From positions 401,056 through 465,055 of the forward strand of contig QAOA01003028.1 in the NCBI GenBank assembly GCA_003255065.1: a stretch of 64,000 nt of DNA, in the 5' to 3' direction. This DNA is from Cercis canadensis (lineage: Eukaryota > Streptophyta > Magnoliopsida > Fabales > Fabaceae). Under the pieces are notes generated by a model. It searched no databases, was not told where the DNA came from, and saw nothing but the letters and a program-made list of their open reading frames with translations. Shown piece after piece: positions 24,786-39,536 of the stretch (within the stretch, counting starts at the first letter, position 1; every line of letters starts with the position of its first letter). The translations under genes were made by a program, and so were the position numbers.

Positions 24786-27700
24786 AGTATAGTACTGAAT
24801 AAAGCTCGCTATGTAGCAGCAAGGTAAAGGGGAGAGCCACATTTATAATGGGTGCAATATGGTCAGGACTGATGGTTAAAATATTGTCTAATGGCCAACA
24901 ACTAATAAATTATTAGCGTTTGAATATGAAACAAGAACTTAGTACAGTTATTTAGGAGTTCTCAACTTAAAATTTAATGCTGATAACGACCAATCTTGTA
25001 CTACTACTACCGATTTGGACCCCTTGCCAAGGATACGTGCGAACACATGAAACCTTACATATATGATTATTATTCTCACCTATATTTAATAATGTCCAAA
25101 CACTCTGAGAACTTGGGCATGAATAGTAATAGTTCAAGGACCGGAAAGAAAAACACCTAATATAAATATATATCCATATATCACAAAGCCTTCCCCTTAA
25201 GCCTTAACCCCCAATCCCCCCACTGCAGCAACCACCACACCCCAACTCTCCCTTCCCCAACCCTCAACAGCTTCGAAACTAATGTTTATTTTTCATTTTT
25301 ATTAAAAAAATTGAATAATAGGTTAACTAATTACTCACGTAACATTTATTGATTAAGGACCTTTAGAGATCTAAACTATAAATATAAATAAAGGGCATTT
25401 TTTTATGAGAGAAGTATGTAATTCCTCTTTAACCTGTCAAACGCCTATAAATGATTATGAAAAAAACATTAATTTTAATCATTTATTTTTTAATAACTAA
25501 AATTATATACTTACACATTATTAATGCTTACATATCGAAGTGATATACATACCTCCCCTACGAATAGTCCTTAACATTAGGGAAAAGTACATTTCCCATA
25601 TAGAAATGTTGGACAATCTCATCTCATGCCATGGAAATATTGGAAGTTAAGAAGAAAGAGAATTGCTACATATGCAATGCATGAGAATATGGCCAGAGTA
25701 AAAAAGAAAGAGTGGAATAGATGGCGTGCACTACGAGTACTTCCTTCTCTACGTGATGTCACTTCTTTCTAATTTTGTCTGTCACTTCACCAGGGCGGCT
25801 AACTAGTATGTTATTTCTCTTTCTCTTAACTCCCACCGCAGCAACCGCACCCCATTGATGCACCAAACCCCCAATTATACCAACAACCTCCAATTTACAG
25901 TCTCAGAAAAAAAAAAAGGGATACGACGGATAAGAGGGATCGGGATTCAAATCTTGAATTGCACGAAATGACTTTGATAATGCTACCTCTTGACAGGTTA
26001 ATTAATGTCTTCAATTAGTATCAAATCTTCAACCTATAAACAATAAACAATAAACAGTTAGACCACTTCTCCTTGTATGAACGCATTTATTTGACGAAAC
26101 TTTTATTAATTTGACTCATGATTACCAATTTGATCCCTCAGTATTATATCTTTTGTACATGTAACAAGCTATAATTACTTGATAAACTGAATATATACGC
26201 ATAAGCGTGTGGGTTAACAGAGTAAATGTGTGAATAGACTAATGGTTCCATGGTTAAATAATCAAGGATTGAGAGTGTTTTCTTTTAAATAAATTTGTTT
26301 CAGTATTATTGAACTTTGGGCTGAGTGAGACACCTCCTTCCGTCGTTGACCATTGCAGAGAAAACACACCAGCCACGCCCCTCTATATAATAAACTGGCA
26401 TGTAAGTTGGCATTAGATAAGGGGCAAACATTGATTTCATAGAAGGGTTCCTTGCTGACAAAAGAGATTGGAAGATGGATCAATAGAAATTCTACCTTTG
26501 TAACAGAAGATAAGAATAAAAATAAGAATTTCAACACATGATGTATAAATAGGTATGTGTTTTGTCTACCTGCAGGGCGTGTTTGATATAAAACTATTTA
26601 TAGGCATTTACCTAATAGTTTAACTTTTTGGGTTGAATCGATTCTTTGACATGACATCAAAGCCTCTTTGACCAAATGGTTGGGAGATCAAATCCTTTTA
26701 TCTCACTTTCTCAATTAAATTAAAATTCCAACACAAGATATAAGTGGGCTTGTACTTTGTCCACATTTCAAGCCTAAAGGGCTTTCGTTTGCGGGACGTG
26801 GTATATATAAAATCATTCATAGGCCTTCACCTAACAACTTAACATTTTGGTGAGATGGTTTTTTGACATTGTATCAATCTCTTTGACCAAACGGTCATGA
26901 GATCAAATTTTTCTGCCCTCACTTTCTCAATTAAATTGAAATTTTAACATATGGTATGACATGTGCTTTGTGCATGCTTCAAGCCTAAAGAGTTTTCGCG
27001 TGTAGAGGCGTGTTAGATATAAAATCATTCTGAGGCTTTCGCCAAACAGTTTAAGTTTTTTATGTTAAATTAAATCTTGACATGGTATCTCAAAGCTTCT
27101 TTGACCAAGTGGTCAGGAAATCAAATTTCATGTGTTTTGTCTACGCTTTAAGCCCAAATGACTTTTGTGTGTCGGGTGTGTTAGATATAAAATCATTCAT
27201 TGGCTTTCATCTAATAGTTTAAACGTTTGGGTTGAATTAGCAATCAATAAACTCAAGAGTGAGATTTAAGCAAGTAGTCGTTTTCAACTACCAATCATAC
27301 TCGTTCATTAAGGCCCTCAATTTTCTCAAATATTTTTGTCCTTTCTTTGCAAAGGAAATCAGCATGTAATGTCATATGCATGCATACAAAAAAGACTCAC
27401 ATGCAAGTACACTGCAAGCTGTGTAGGAAAAAAAATAGATAAGAGAAACTCTACTACGACAAGAAAAATGTAGGAGTCGCTACATAAATAACCAAAAATA
27501 GTAAAGAGAAAAAGGACAATTACACCTGCGATTAAACGGCATAGATATTGCAAAAAAACAAAAGATATCATAGATAATTTCAGCGCGGTTTCAGTTGAAA
27601 ACACACACTTAAATGGACCATTATTAAATGGAACTATCATCTATCCATAATTTGATGGAATCATGTATATATACGATCGTTCAAATCTACATTCAATTAT

Positions 27701-28980
27701 TGACGACAAAGGGAAAGAGTTTCCTCGGCTCAACCTCCAAGGCTATGTTTGGGAGTTTAGACATAAGCCATCTCGATCTAACCCTCTTTTATAGGAGATC
27801 AAGCTAATCTTCAAACACAGAGAAGGCAACTCGGAATCAAACAAACGAGCAAAGGAAGTAAATTTAAATTAATGGGATCAAGAGAGAGTAGTTAATATCC
27901 AAAGTGATCATGTTTGTGTTGAGCTGAAGGTCAGGTGGAGTGCTCAAAGTCGAATATGGACAGGAAACTCAAACTTCACAATTAATAGAAATGAGCTAAG
28001 GGGTTAGGTTGATATACTCAAATTCCAAATGCCAAGTTAGATTGGTCCGAACTAAAAAGGGTAATAGATGAAGGAAGAGTCCAAAAGTCCTTATACCTAT
28101 GATAGAAGGATATTTATAGGAGGAATGAGAAAATGCTAATGAATATGATAATAATTTTCGGTATGGGGCCTTAGTGGCATGGAGTATTCGAATTGGGCTT
28201 TAGATCATTTTGGGCCTGGGTTAAGGGTATCTACACAAAAGAGTTTCATTTCACTGAATTTTGGAATTAAGAGGCGAAATATGGTAGAATTGTTTGTAAC
28301 TAAATATGTTATGATAGCTAAAAATTCTGAACCGTAACTCCGTGTTATAATGAAATCGTTTTTAATTGGACAAAGGATAACGAAGGTATATCTTTTCCGA
28401 GATATAATCACAAAATGAAAACAATAGAATTTTAAATTAAGTCTTTCCAAAAAGTAGAGCCATCCTATATATGAAATAATTAATCTCCTCTATATATAAA
28501 TCGCATGTCACATGCTTTGAGTGATAATTTGAATTGATCATCACAAATTAAAACATCTAAAGCTCAAAGAATGCAAAAACATTTTACAGAAAAAATTTCA
28601 AGCATTTCAATACTTGGAAGACAAAAGTTAGAAGCATAATATATTATTTAACACTAAAAAATCTCCATATACTTGTTTTAAGATATTTCTCAGTGTTTGC
28701 TTTCTTTCACCTTCAACTTTTCTTTTTTCTCTATGCTATCGATAGTGTTTGAAAGTGTTAAATTGGTTAGTTGGCGTTGAACATGTAGTCTGAGTGCGTA
28801 AATATAATGAAGGTGTAAATTAGAAAATGGTAATTGTCCTCTATCATGTGCTTGGAAAGAGCATGCTAAAGACTATAAATAAAAAGCTTGATAATGGAGA
28901 ATGAGATAGAGTAATGTCTTAGTTCCACTACTGTCCTTAGTCAATTAAGTCTTATCACGGCAATGGGTTGGAGATGAAGT
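24786..28980. other. Gene-free spacer inside the CYP75A cluster
   Basis: AT-rich DNA with no supported gene. It contains cytosine-rich patches near 25.2 and 25.84 kb that share the words CCACCGCAGCAACC / CCCACTGCAGCAACC, and the diverged tandem repeat at 26.57-27.24 kb. Open frames here are short and show no recognisable domain. Confidence 0.5.
26572..27240. repeat. Diverged tandem repeat, units of about 170-220 bp
   Basis: Four successive units start near 26574, 26795, 27005 and 27175 (the last partial). Each has GATATAAAA(T/C)(C/T)ATT, then CACCTAA-AGTTTAA-like words, then TTGACCAAATGGTCAGGAGATCAAA-like words and a closing CTTCAAGCCTAAAG. Units differ by many substitutions and indels, so the array is old. 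Confidence 0.75.
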
Positions 28981-30280
28981 TGTGTCTTAGTTCCATTATT
29001 GCTTGCGCCACTCATGGTTTCTCCAGGTTCAGTAATCAATAATTTACCAGGATATGATGGTGATATACCATTCACGCTTGAAACTGGGTGAGTTCATTTC
29101 TCCTTTTTCAAACAGAAAAGAAGAAAGAATATTGTACTATCTTTGATAATATTAATTTACATGTCAGTTCCTCAGCTTGAGCACCATAAAAAGTCTTAAA
29201 AATACAAAAAAAAACTAATACATTCATTCATAAAATAAGATGCCAATTTTTTTCAAATAAAAAAAGGATTTATGGAGATAAATGTATTATGTGGTTAATT
29301 ATATATATGCTGATATTTTCAACTTCATTGCTTTATATTACTGCAGGTACATAGGAGTGAGAGACGCAGATGAGGTACAACTATTTTATTATTTTGTGGA
29401 GTCTCAAAGAAGTCCCTCAACAGATCCACTCTTACTTTGGTTCATTGGAGGCCCTGGTTGCTCTGGTCTTTCTGGATTCTTCTTAGAAAATGGTAAATCT
29501 CTTAGCTGAACTAAGTTCATTTCAAAGAAAGACTTACCCATGTGAAGGACTAATCTGAGTAAGATACATCAAATTTTAAACACGACTAAAAAATTTAAGG
29601 AATAATTATAATTATACTTTTTTATTTTTAGANATAATTATACTTTCTTATTTTTAGAAAATGAACTATTTAGTCAAATCTATTTTTTTAAAAACCAGCA
29701 ATTTTGGGCCTTTTATTATTGTATATATAGTCCCCGACCTAACCAAATTTGTTGATATATTCACTTTTTAATTTTTGGTTTAAATATATTGTAAGTCTTT
29801 GTATTTTGGACGAATTTTGAATCAGGTCGTCGTCCCTAGTTATAAATCTGTCAGTTTAGTACTGACATGACAAACGGCTTGTTTATGTGGTAATCAAAGA
29901 AACTGACGTGACGCCAAAATGACATAAAAATTGTCACCTTATCAACTTTTTTATGCACTTTTTTTGGTAGTAAATTTACTTAATTTATGAAATAGAGGAC
30001 TAACAAGATAGTATTTTTTTTCAAAAAAAAAATTAAAAATAATAGAGAAACTAAGTCATTCATTTTATGAAAATAAAGGAAAATATAAGACAATTTTCTG
30101 CTCCAAGTACCAAAACAACAACAAAATATAGTAAAGACTGTTTCATAAACTATATTTCATAAAATAATTAATAATTATTTCAGCAATCATATATATAACC
30201 CCATTTATTAAATATTTAAGTAATTAATGTAATAAATGCAACAGATAGGCTTTCCTTACAATGATAACTACCTGACTTTG

Positions 30281-30797
30281 CTTGCTAACCTTTTTGCAGG
30301 GCCTCTAGTATTTAATCATAGCTACAGTGAGGGACTTCCAACACTTGAATTGAACCCATATACTTGGACACAGGTGATCAAGCTTCTTAATTCAGATATT
30401 ATTTGTCTTCAAATTATTTGCAAAATAACAAACCCTTTCATAAATTGGGAGAACTCAAATTTCATCAAAGCCATATTCTCTATTTAAATCACACTAATGG
30501 TTTCCTAATGCACAAAAAAGAATTTTGTCTATATATTTNCTTGCTAACCTTTTTGCAGGGCCTCTAGTATTTAATCATAGCTATAGTGAGGGACTTCCAA
30601 GACTTGAATTGAACCCATATACTTGGACACAGGTGATCAAGCTTCTTAATTCAGATATTATTTGTCTTCAAATTATTTGCAAAATAACAAACCCTTTCAT
30701 AAATTGGGAGAACTCAAATTTCATCAAAGCCATATTCTCTATTTAAATCACACTAATGGTTTCCTAATGCACAAAAAAGAATTTTGTCTATATATTT
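30281..30797. repeat. 258-bp duplication around N, doubling an SCPL exon
   Basis: 30281-30538 and 30540-30797 match except for two substitutions seen in the exon (CTACAGTG/CTATAGTG and CCAACACTT/CCAAGACTT, Thr versus Arg). The N at 30539 is the exact boundary, so this is probably one exon seen on two haplotypes rather than a real exon duplication. Confidence 0.85.
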
Positions 30798-31246
30798 TCT
30801 TACCTCAAAATTTCTTTGGATTAGCATAATAAACGACAATAATTACTATTTCCAGGTACTAAATATTATATACATAGATATACCTGTGGGCACTGGATTT
30901 TCATACTCAACAACGCAAGAAGGCTACTATAGCAGTGATAGGCTATGGGTAGAGCATGCATATTCTTTTCTACAAAAGGTATTTACAATTCTACTTCTTT
31001 GCTTTATAAATTATAATGTTTGCTAAACACAGCGAACTAACTGCAAAAATTGCTAGTTCTTGTGATTATTTGTTTTCTTATATTTTAGGCAGAATCGATC
31101 AATAATTTAATCTTCTTTCTGTTATGATGAATTTCAATGCAATGGTTTATTGATCATCCTAAATTTGCGTCAGATCAATTTTACATTGTTGGAGGTTCAT
31201 ATTCTGGGATTCCCTTGTGCCGCGCTTGTTCTAAAAGTATATGAAG

Positions 31247-32586
31247 GTAAATGCTGAGCAATATTAATGTCTTAACAAGGTTTTGAACTATGGTAACGAT
31301 TAAATTTTAATTGCAGCATTAGTATAAGTAGCCGATTCGAAATGCAATTATGATGAAATGCAATCGTGGAGGCCACAACAATATTATAGTTGGAATTGGA
31401 GATGTGGTCTGTCATTTAAAATCATGATACTCAACTTTGTCTTTGTTTAGTTGGAGGTTCGTTAAAACCCTTAGGAGGTGCTAAATACGGCTGTAAGGGA
31501 ACGACCTCTGGTGGGGTTGGTTGATAAACGACCAAGGCACCTTAAATGAGCTGATAGGACAGCTAGAGAACCCAACTCGAGGTCAAGGGATGAAAATCTG
31601 AGGTTTCTTGATGTTTAGGGTGACAGAGGTAAGTCTTTCGATGTTTAGGGTGACAGAGGTAAGTCTTTCTGAAGCACCAGTAGCAGCATGGCATTGGATA
31701 TTGGACGGCTGGAGGGAGGATGAGTTTCAAGGTTTGTTAATGGCAATTTTCATGGTGTTTTCTAGGATCTTTTGAGTTTCGACGAAGGTTGGTTATGGTG
31801 CCTTTTGGAGAGGAAGTTGTAGGAATGCTTATGGTGAGAATGTAACTTGGTTCATTAGTCTAACTGAAGGTGTGAAGGGCAGCATTTATAGGGAACGGGT
31901 GGTTGAGATATTTCCGAAGTTAAGCAAAAGGATTTTGTGCTGGATTTATTCTAGTTGACTAATCTAATTAGTTATCTTTTATATAAAACTCAGATTAATA
32001 AATGTCAAATATTATTAGAGCATATTATAGCACATTGTGATCAATTGTATTATTGGGTTTTGTGGGATAATTAAATCCTATATGAACTATGTAAGGTGTA
32101 GGCCTTGTGTATGGGCTAACTATAATGAGTAGGTTAATTTGTGTAGTAAATACAAAGAGAGGCATATACTCTCTACTTACATGTAGTGTGATTGGCTCAT
32201 TGAAATTACACATTCTATTACATTCAGAGTTAGAGAATAATATCTCTCATGTACATACACTCAGGGTGATCAAACCATAATATGAATTCTTGCATGCTCG
32301 GTGTTTCTACTATAAGAATGAACTCTTTATTAATGCGAGGTATTCTTTTAGATGTGTTTTTTTTGTTTATTATTGAGATAACATGTTATAAATTAGATTA
32401 ATAAACCTAGGAATATCCTTCACCTTACTATGCACGTGGGCATGAGGGGTTGAGTGTTCAAACTGTGTAACCAGTATTGGATGTCTGGTGGTATCTTGGA
32501 TGTGCTGCTGCAATCTCATACTAGTCTACCATACACTGTAAATAATCATAAAAAGAAAATCACAAAGTAACCCCATTGATCTGCAG
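31247..32586. other. SCPL intron with foreign sequence
   Basis: The SCPL family normally has at least one further coding exon in this interval; none is visible. The 31.44-31.95 kb part is less AT-rich and contains a ~31-bp tandem duplication (TCGATGTTTAGGGTGACAGA-like words at about 31610 and 31640), consistent with an inserted element of unknown class. Confidence 0.45.
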
Positions 32587-34889
32587 CTAATTCGTTACAT
32601 AAACACGGCACAAATATTGGAACCTTACTATGAAGGTACACCAAATCAGAATCAGATGTTTCTTTTGGATGAGTCAGAGATAACCCCCCGAACAATAGAA
32701 AACCTCTTAAAATTTTGGTGTCATGTAAGTAAATATTTTCTCTCTCTATATTGTCCTTTATTAATTCGTATGCCTCGAACAATTCATTAGAAAAAAAATA
32801 CTATTAGTAATTACTAACTAGAAATTATTCGTATTAATCTTAGTCTTATAATAGCATCCTTGTTGACTCATGGGCGAATGATGGGAATGTGAGAAAGGCT
32901 CTTCAAGTTAGAGAGGTAATTTTCCACTTGAGCATGTAAACTTTGCAGATTAATTAACTAATCTAATCCAAGAAATGCCATTTAATCATAAAGTATTTAA
33001 TATTGTCTAATCATAAAGCTTAACTTGCCTAGTATATTATATAAATTCCCCAAATAATTCTGAAAAGAAAAAAAATCTTACAAGTAGTCGAAAATGACTC
33101 ATTATCTCTGCATTAATTCACCTATTAATATAATACCCTCTTCCATAAAAGCTCCATACTTTTTTCTCTTTAAATACTTTTCAGTTTTCAGTATATTGGG
33201 AGACAGCAATACACCAGTAAGGATCAGTTTATGCATTTGCAGAAAACAGATTGAATAACAAGTCATATATGAACTTGGGTTTTAGCCCACTGCTCTATAA
33301 GCTTCATAGTATGCTCTAAAAAGTTAGTGATAAACCTCTTAATACTGACAAAAATGTAGCCTAACTTGAGTGCTAGATTTCTTTTTGTGCATGCTCTTGT
33401 GTCAAAGATTCTCATCGCTTTTCACTCTTATTTTCTAACTCCACTAATGGGACAATCTACATCCAAATGTCATGCCCAATAGTAGTGTCTTATCAGTGAC
33501 AAAACAATCCCATTAGGATGACATTTCAAATCCATCCAAATGTGCTCAAATCACATTTCCCGACAAGAACAGAAAAACTACCCTTCATATTACATTACTA
33601 AAAACATTATAGATGACAAGGAACTCGTCACACCCAGCTGCAAAATTGGAATGGCTATGCTTTATTATCACTTAGCACAAATCTATATGGTCTATATTTA
33701 GACCAAGAAAAATCTATTGTCCCAACCAACTAGATTAGTAACACTTAGTACATTCAAACAAGAATTCAATTATATACGCTATATATGGTCAAATTATGCA
33801 AAACCAAAAGTCAGGTGATCCTCCAATAACGCTTGAGACAAACGTACAAAAAAGTGTTCTTGCTTGGTTGTATCTCTGTGACAACATTTTCTTAATACAG
33901 GATACTAACTGCTCATTATGATGTAACTCAAATTTCAATGATCCATTCGAAGGAGAATAAAGAAGAAAAAAAGTAGTCAATAATCCAAGGTTTATTCAAT
34001 TGTAGATAACATAGTCAAGGATCACTACCAAATCTTACCTATTTTCATGAAACAGGGTTGTTACAAATGGAAAATACTATCTGTGCAGTGGCACAGGTAA
34101 TACTTGTGGAGGAACTTTTGAATTGAAGAAATGTTCAAGACACAATTCTTTAACACATTATTATTATTATTATTAGCATGCCCATTTCACTGAGGGTCTT
34201 CTTCCCTCCCAGTTTTGCACTCATCTTATTTCTGATCACTAGAGGAAGAGCAGAAACTAGAGAAATGGAAAGAGATAAGTTGCAATCCTCTTTTAAAAAG
34301 TAAAACAAGTTCTTTTGCTTAGTATATCCGACTTTGAAGATTATGAAACATTACATCATACACAACTGTTGGAATGAAATTGATTTTATCATTTAATTAT
34401 CCAACCAGAATCCTGAGGAAGGTGTGCAGGTTTACCATTGGCCATCATTGTGCTTGGAGGACTCTATGACTAGGATATGGTACATCAAAACATTAACTCA
34501 TACTTGAGGAGAGCAAAAGGGAAAGAACAACTCTTAGGAGTATCAGAGGTGCTAGCTATAAGCTATTATTAAGTGCCATACCAATTGAAACCATGTTTCC
34601 TACAATATATTTAGCTCATTTTCCAGAAAATCTAGAAATACCCACAAAGAAACTAATCAGAATATGGGTGGCAGAGGGTATCATATCATTGGTGCATAAA
34701 CCCCAAATTTAGAACAACTATTCATTAAATTTTATTTTCAAACTCTAGAACTACCCAAATTTCAAAAACTCAAAAGAATTGAGATGTGAATCCACCAAAC
34801 TCTAATATAGAAACTGAAATTCATAAATAAGAACTCTACTTGGCCTTCGATGCTTGCAGTGGCAATGGTAGAAAATTGTGAAAAACAGA

Positions 34890-34960
34890 AAATGAGAGGC
34901 GGTGCTGCAGGTGGTGGCGTTGGTGGCGGTGGTATTGGCCAGTGGAGGTGTTGGTGGCCG
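34890..34960. repeat. GGTGG-rich low-complexity patch
   Basis: A G-rich run of GGTGGCGGTGG-type words inside the SCPL intron at 32916-35246. No gene is associated with it. Confidence 0.5.
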
Positions 34961-36402
34961 CACCACTAGCTGATGGCTGTGCGCAAGTGCACGAGAATGA
35001 AGGGTTTCAGAGGCTCGAGGGAGGGGTATAAGAGGTTCGGGGAGAGGTAAGAAATTTGAAATTCACTCTATTTTGAGTGAATTTGAAATACTCTAGATTA
35101 AAACTTTGAAAGTTACTAAAAAAAATACACTGAAATTTTGAAAATACATTTAAAAATTACACAACAAAGTAATTCAAAATTAACATTTCAAATATACTCA
35201 ACAAATATATTACACTCTACAAATATCCCATCCAAATACATCCTAGGAGCTGTTTGCAAGGTGCAATGCCACTAATCTGGCATACACAAAGGATTTGCTC
35301 AATGTCGTTGAATATCATCGGAAGCTCACTTGTACTCGTATCCGGTCTATCCTTTATTGGTAATTTCCAATATTAAACACCCATTTTTGCTAGTGTATTT
35401 TCTAAAGACATCTTTAACACAAATGCTTGTTATTAATCCATAACTTCATTTAAGTACTTGTATATTATTCTAAACAAACAAATTCAAGAGACAAACTTTT
35501 CAAATAAAAACCTCAATCCAAATGGAACAAAAGGAACTGAACTCATAAACCTAAGTGGCTTCGTTAAAAGAAAAAAAAAAAAAAAAAAAAAAGNAAAAAA
35601 AAAAAAAAAAAAAAAAAAAAAGTGAGTCGAATCACCAGAACCAAATTAAAAATTATAGTTGTTCAACCAATAACAAGTAGGTCTAGTCATGTTATCTCCT
35701 TTAATTGTAATAAAGTGTCTAATATCACGAGTCTTATTCTTACCATATATTTCACTTTCCTTTCCTCAACACTGCACTTTATATAATAAAAGAGTAATAG
35801 TTTTCACAGCTATGATTGCAAGAGTACCTGCCACACAAATATATAGCATTACTCTTACTATTTATTAGGTGTAGACACCATGTTTTATCCGAGTCTTTTT
35901 TATGGTATAAATTTTTTTTGAAAAAAAAAGAGATAAATTCTTAATTTCTAATTAGTGATTTTTATATTGTTATTTGGGCTTTTGTAATAAAGCAAACCTT
36001 AGGCCTAGTCCATTGATAGTTTAGTCCATTTTTTTTTATCTAAGCCCATTTGGCCTACTCTTCAATAATTAAGTTTTTGTAAATAACAAAAATATGAAAA
36101 AATGAATTTTGTAAATATATTTTTATGTCACTAGATCTAAGAGTATCAATAAGAGAGTAAGAAATAGATTTCCTCCTTTTTCCATTGGTCCAAGTCCATA
36201 CATTATTTTTATTTAGCAAATAACTAAATTAATTAAAAAAAATTAAAATGGAAAGAAAGTGAGTAGGCGGCAAGTAAAAAGAGAGGCAAAATTAGAAAGT
36301 TTAATGGAAGAATGTAAATAGAAAGGAGGCTCGATACATCAAGAAAAAATTTGAAGGGAGAGAATAGGGAGCTACGTAGAGAAGAGAGAAGAATAAAGTT
36401 TT

Positions 36403-36513
36403 AGCAGAAAAAAAAAAAAAAGCGTGAAGATAGAAGGGAGGAATTGACTAGAAGAGANGCAGGAAAAAAAAAAAAAGCGTGAAGATAGAAGGGAGGAATT
36501 GACTAGAAGAGAG
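36403..36513. repeat. 55-bp duplication around N
   Basis: 36403-36457 and 36459-36513 (GCAG, A-tract, GCGTGAAGATAGAAGGGAGG) are repeated on both sides of the N at 36458; probable unmerged overlap. Confidence 0.75.
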
Positions 36514-37832
36514 GGAGAGATCATGAGCTAGAGCGAGAGGGAGAAACGAAAAAGAGAGAGTAGGCAAGAACCAGGGAGAGCAAGCAGAACTCCACGTCTC
36601 CTATCACCCAAGTATTCTTTCTCTTCTTCTCTCTAATTTGAACTCAAGCCTCTATAGATTTGATGGGAATTTCCCCAAGTCCTGATATATCTTGAGAATT
36701 TTTTTTTATTGTGGTCTATTTTCATGCTTTCATTCAAGATTGGTGTGTTGCTAGATAATATGTTGAGTTTGGATCTACCGATTGGTTACTTGTTCTTTGA
36801 TTTCTACATTGGGATTTATGGGATTAGGGTATCTAGTGTTCCATCCATTGATAAATTGTTGTTTAAGAGGTTGAGTCCAAATAATTGCTTGATGACTTTT
36901 ATATTTTGGTTCCTGTTGTTATGCTATGATAATGCCTCTGTTTATGATTTATTAGAATGGTAATTTGGATTGTCTCCATTGGTATATAATTTGAGTTTTC
37001 GGTATATGATTCATCTTAGTTTGGACTTCTTTTTCTTTTTTAGTTGTGGGTGTTTTGGGGTTCAGTTGAGTATTTTTGTGGGTTATGTTTAAATGAAAAA
37101 TAGATTTGAGCACTTAATTGGCTTTAATGCGGACTCTGTTTTACAACCCCATCTGGTTTTATATCCATTTCTCTTGGCTAATTAAATGTTTTGGCAATTA
37201 CATTTAAGTTGTTCTTGAGCAGATTTGCATTAGATTTATTGATGCTGCTCTGCTACATTTGCACTGCTGTTTTGTGACATCTCATCACTGTTTCTGGTCT
37301 GATTTTTGCCACTGCCCTGCCCTTGATTAAGTGTTCATTTCGAGTCGGTTTGCATGCTCATTCAAGCTCCGTTTTAGTATACTTCCCTCTGCTGTTTTAG
37401 TCGACTTACATTACTGTTTTAATACATTTTTTTGGGCTATTTTGAGGATAATTAGGTATTTGTGCCTAAGAATTATTGGCCTCAATTGTGTTTAGTTGCT
37501 CTATACTATTGAGAAATATGTTTAGATATGGTTTTCATCTCTTTGGTCATGATGATTTCATGCTTCTTTGTAGGAAATAGTAATTGCCCATGGAGCTTGC
37601 CTTTATTATGCCTTCTCATGATATGCATTGTAAATTAGGCAAAACAATTGTGTTCATGCTATTTTTTATTTTTTTATTTTAATATGATTTAAGGCATTTG
37701 GTATGAGTACAGGTGTGAATTGATGCATCAAAGACACTTGATTTACCCATTCTCGGTTCTGTCAGGTAGTGCTCAATTTTGTTGTCATAGCCGGAGCTAC
37801 AGAGTTTTAATTTGTATGATTCTCATCTTGTT

Positions 37833-38430
37833 AGAACCATAAGACATATATCTTCAATGTGTGCAATTTTCAGAATTTTGACATGTCTACCTTGTTCCCA
37901 ATTTTGATTTGAATATAGTTATTCATTGCTGCATTGTCATTGATGACGTGTCTTTGGCAGTGTTCAGTCTTTTGTCTTTAATTTGAATTATAATGCTTAT
38001 TTTTTCATGATTATTATTTTATTAGAACCACAAGATGTGTGTCTTCGATATGTGTAACTTTTAGATTTTTTATATGTTTCCCCTTATCTTAGTTTTCATT
38101 TCAAGTTAGTTGTGTTTTCTGTGCTGTCAAGTTGTCAAACAGATCTAGCAATGCTTATTCTATTAATTATTCTCGGAGCTACATCGCTCCAATTTGAGTG
38201 TTTCTTCTCTCATTTGAACCATAAGACATATATCTTTCATGTGTAAATTTTTCAGATTTTTTTTTCCCTTGCTCCCAGTTTGTATTTCAAGTTAGTTGTT
38301 TTTATGTGCTGCCAAGTTGCCAGACAGATCTGGCAGCGTTTAGTCTTTTAATTCTTTATGGAGTTATAGAGCTCAAAATTTAGCACCATTTATCTTGATA
38401 GAACCGTAAGATGTATGCAATTTTTATCAT
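37833..38430. repeat. Diverged ~190-bp tandem repeat
   Basis: Units start near 37833, 38024, 38215 and 38400, each with (A/T)GAACCATAAGACATATATCTTC-like words (third-fourth shortened), followed by GTGTGCAATTTTCAG and, half a unit later, GCCAGACAGATCTGGCAG / GTCAAACAGATCTAGCAA-type words. The spacing of 191, 191 and 185 bp is regular although sequence identity is low. Confidence 0.7.
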
Positions 38431-39054
38431 TTTTTCATTTTTTCACTGCTTTCAGTTTTATTTTGAATACGGCTATTTTGGGTTCTGTCTGAGTGCCATT
38501 TTCTTAATTTTTCATTATTCCATTTTTGTGAGTTTTGGCTTGGTTCTAAGCATTGCACAGGAGCTGTTGGCAATTTAATTTGGTAATTTTCGCATTTACC
38601 TACGTGAAAGCTAATTGGTAGTCTTATTTTTGGGCAGTTGTCTTAATTTTATTTTTGAGTTCAATTTGGAATATTTATTGGATTATTGAATTCTCCAAGT
38701 TGTGGTCATTGTTTATTGGGTGTCATGTGGGATCTTCTTGTATGCTTGAGGCATGAGATATACTTGAGATGATCATATTTAGTTGTGAATCTTAACTTGT
38801 ATTTAATGTTTCCTTGAGCAACTTTACATATGACTGGGAGTGATTGTGGTCGTGGGCAAGTTGAAAGGCTCTGTTCAAGAAAGTTTTGCTGCAAGCTAGG
38901 AGCAAGAGACTTTCATTTATCTTACTTTATTTTTTTGAATGTAATTAAAGTCCCTCTCCCTAAGAAAAGTATTATAATACTTAAGATCATACATTTGTAC
39001 TGTATATAAAATATATATTTGTGTCGCATAGTATCTGTAGGCCTCTTCACTTTT

Positions 39055-39536
39055 CATGAGAGGATAGATCGAGTTTGGTTTCTTTATGGAATAACTTTGT
39101 TTATCTAACCTAGGTAAAGGTAGCGCCACCCTGGAATATGCTTTATGCAAGAAAATGGTAGAAAGATTTAGGTCTCGGTAGAAAAATCATGCATTGCATG
39201 TTTAGATTCTTTCCTTTTAATTTTGTTAGATTTTTTTGTAATACATTTATTATTTTAGGATAAATAAAATACACATTTTGACCATATTATATTCNCATGA
39301 GAGGATAGATCGAGTTTGGTTTCTTTATTGAATAACTTTGTTTATCTAACCTAGGTAAAGGTAGCGTCACCCTGGAATATGCTTTATGCAAGAAAATGGT
39401 AGAAAGATTTAGGTCTCGGTAGAAAAATCATGCATTGCATGTTTAGATTCTTTCCTTTTAATTTTGTTAGATTTTTTTGTAATACATTTATTATTTTAGG
39501 ATAAATAAAATACACATTTTGACCATATTATATTCG
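39055..39536. repeat. ~240-bp duplication around N
   Basis: 39055-39294 and 39296-39536 are near identical, with differences such as TTTATGGAAT/TTTATTGAAT and GTAGCGCCACC/GTAGCGTCACC, separated by the N at 39295. Probable unmerged haplotype overlap. Confidence 0.85.

Noticed and set aside
30300..30632. True tandem duplication of an SCPL exon
   Set aside because: The two copies are bounded exactly by an N and extend into identical intron sequence on both sides, as at other Ns; an assembly overlap is the simpler reading.
36709..36963. 84-aa hydrophobic open frame
   Set aside because: No similarity recognised, AT-rich, lies inside the putative insertion in the SCPL intron; probably chance.
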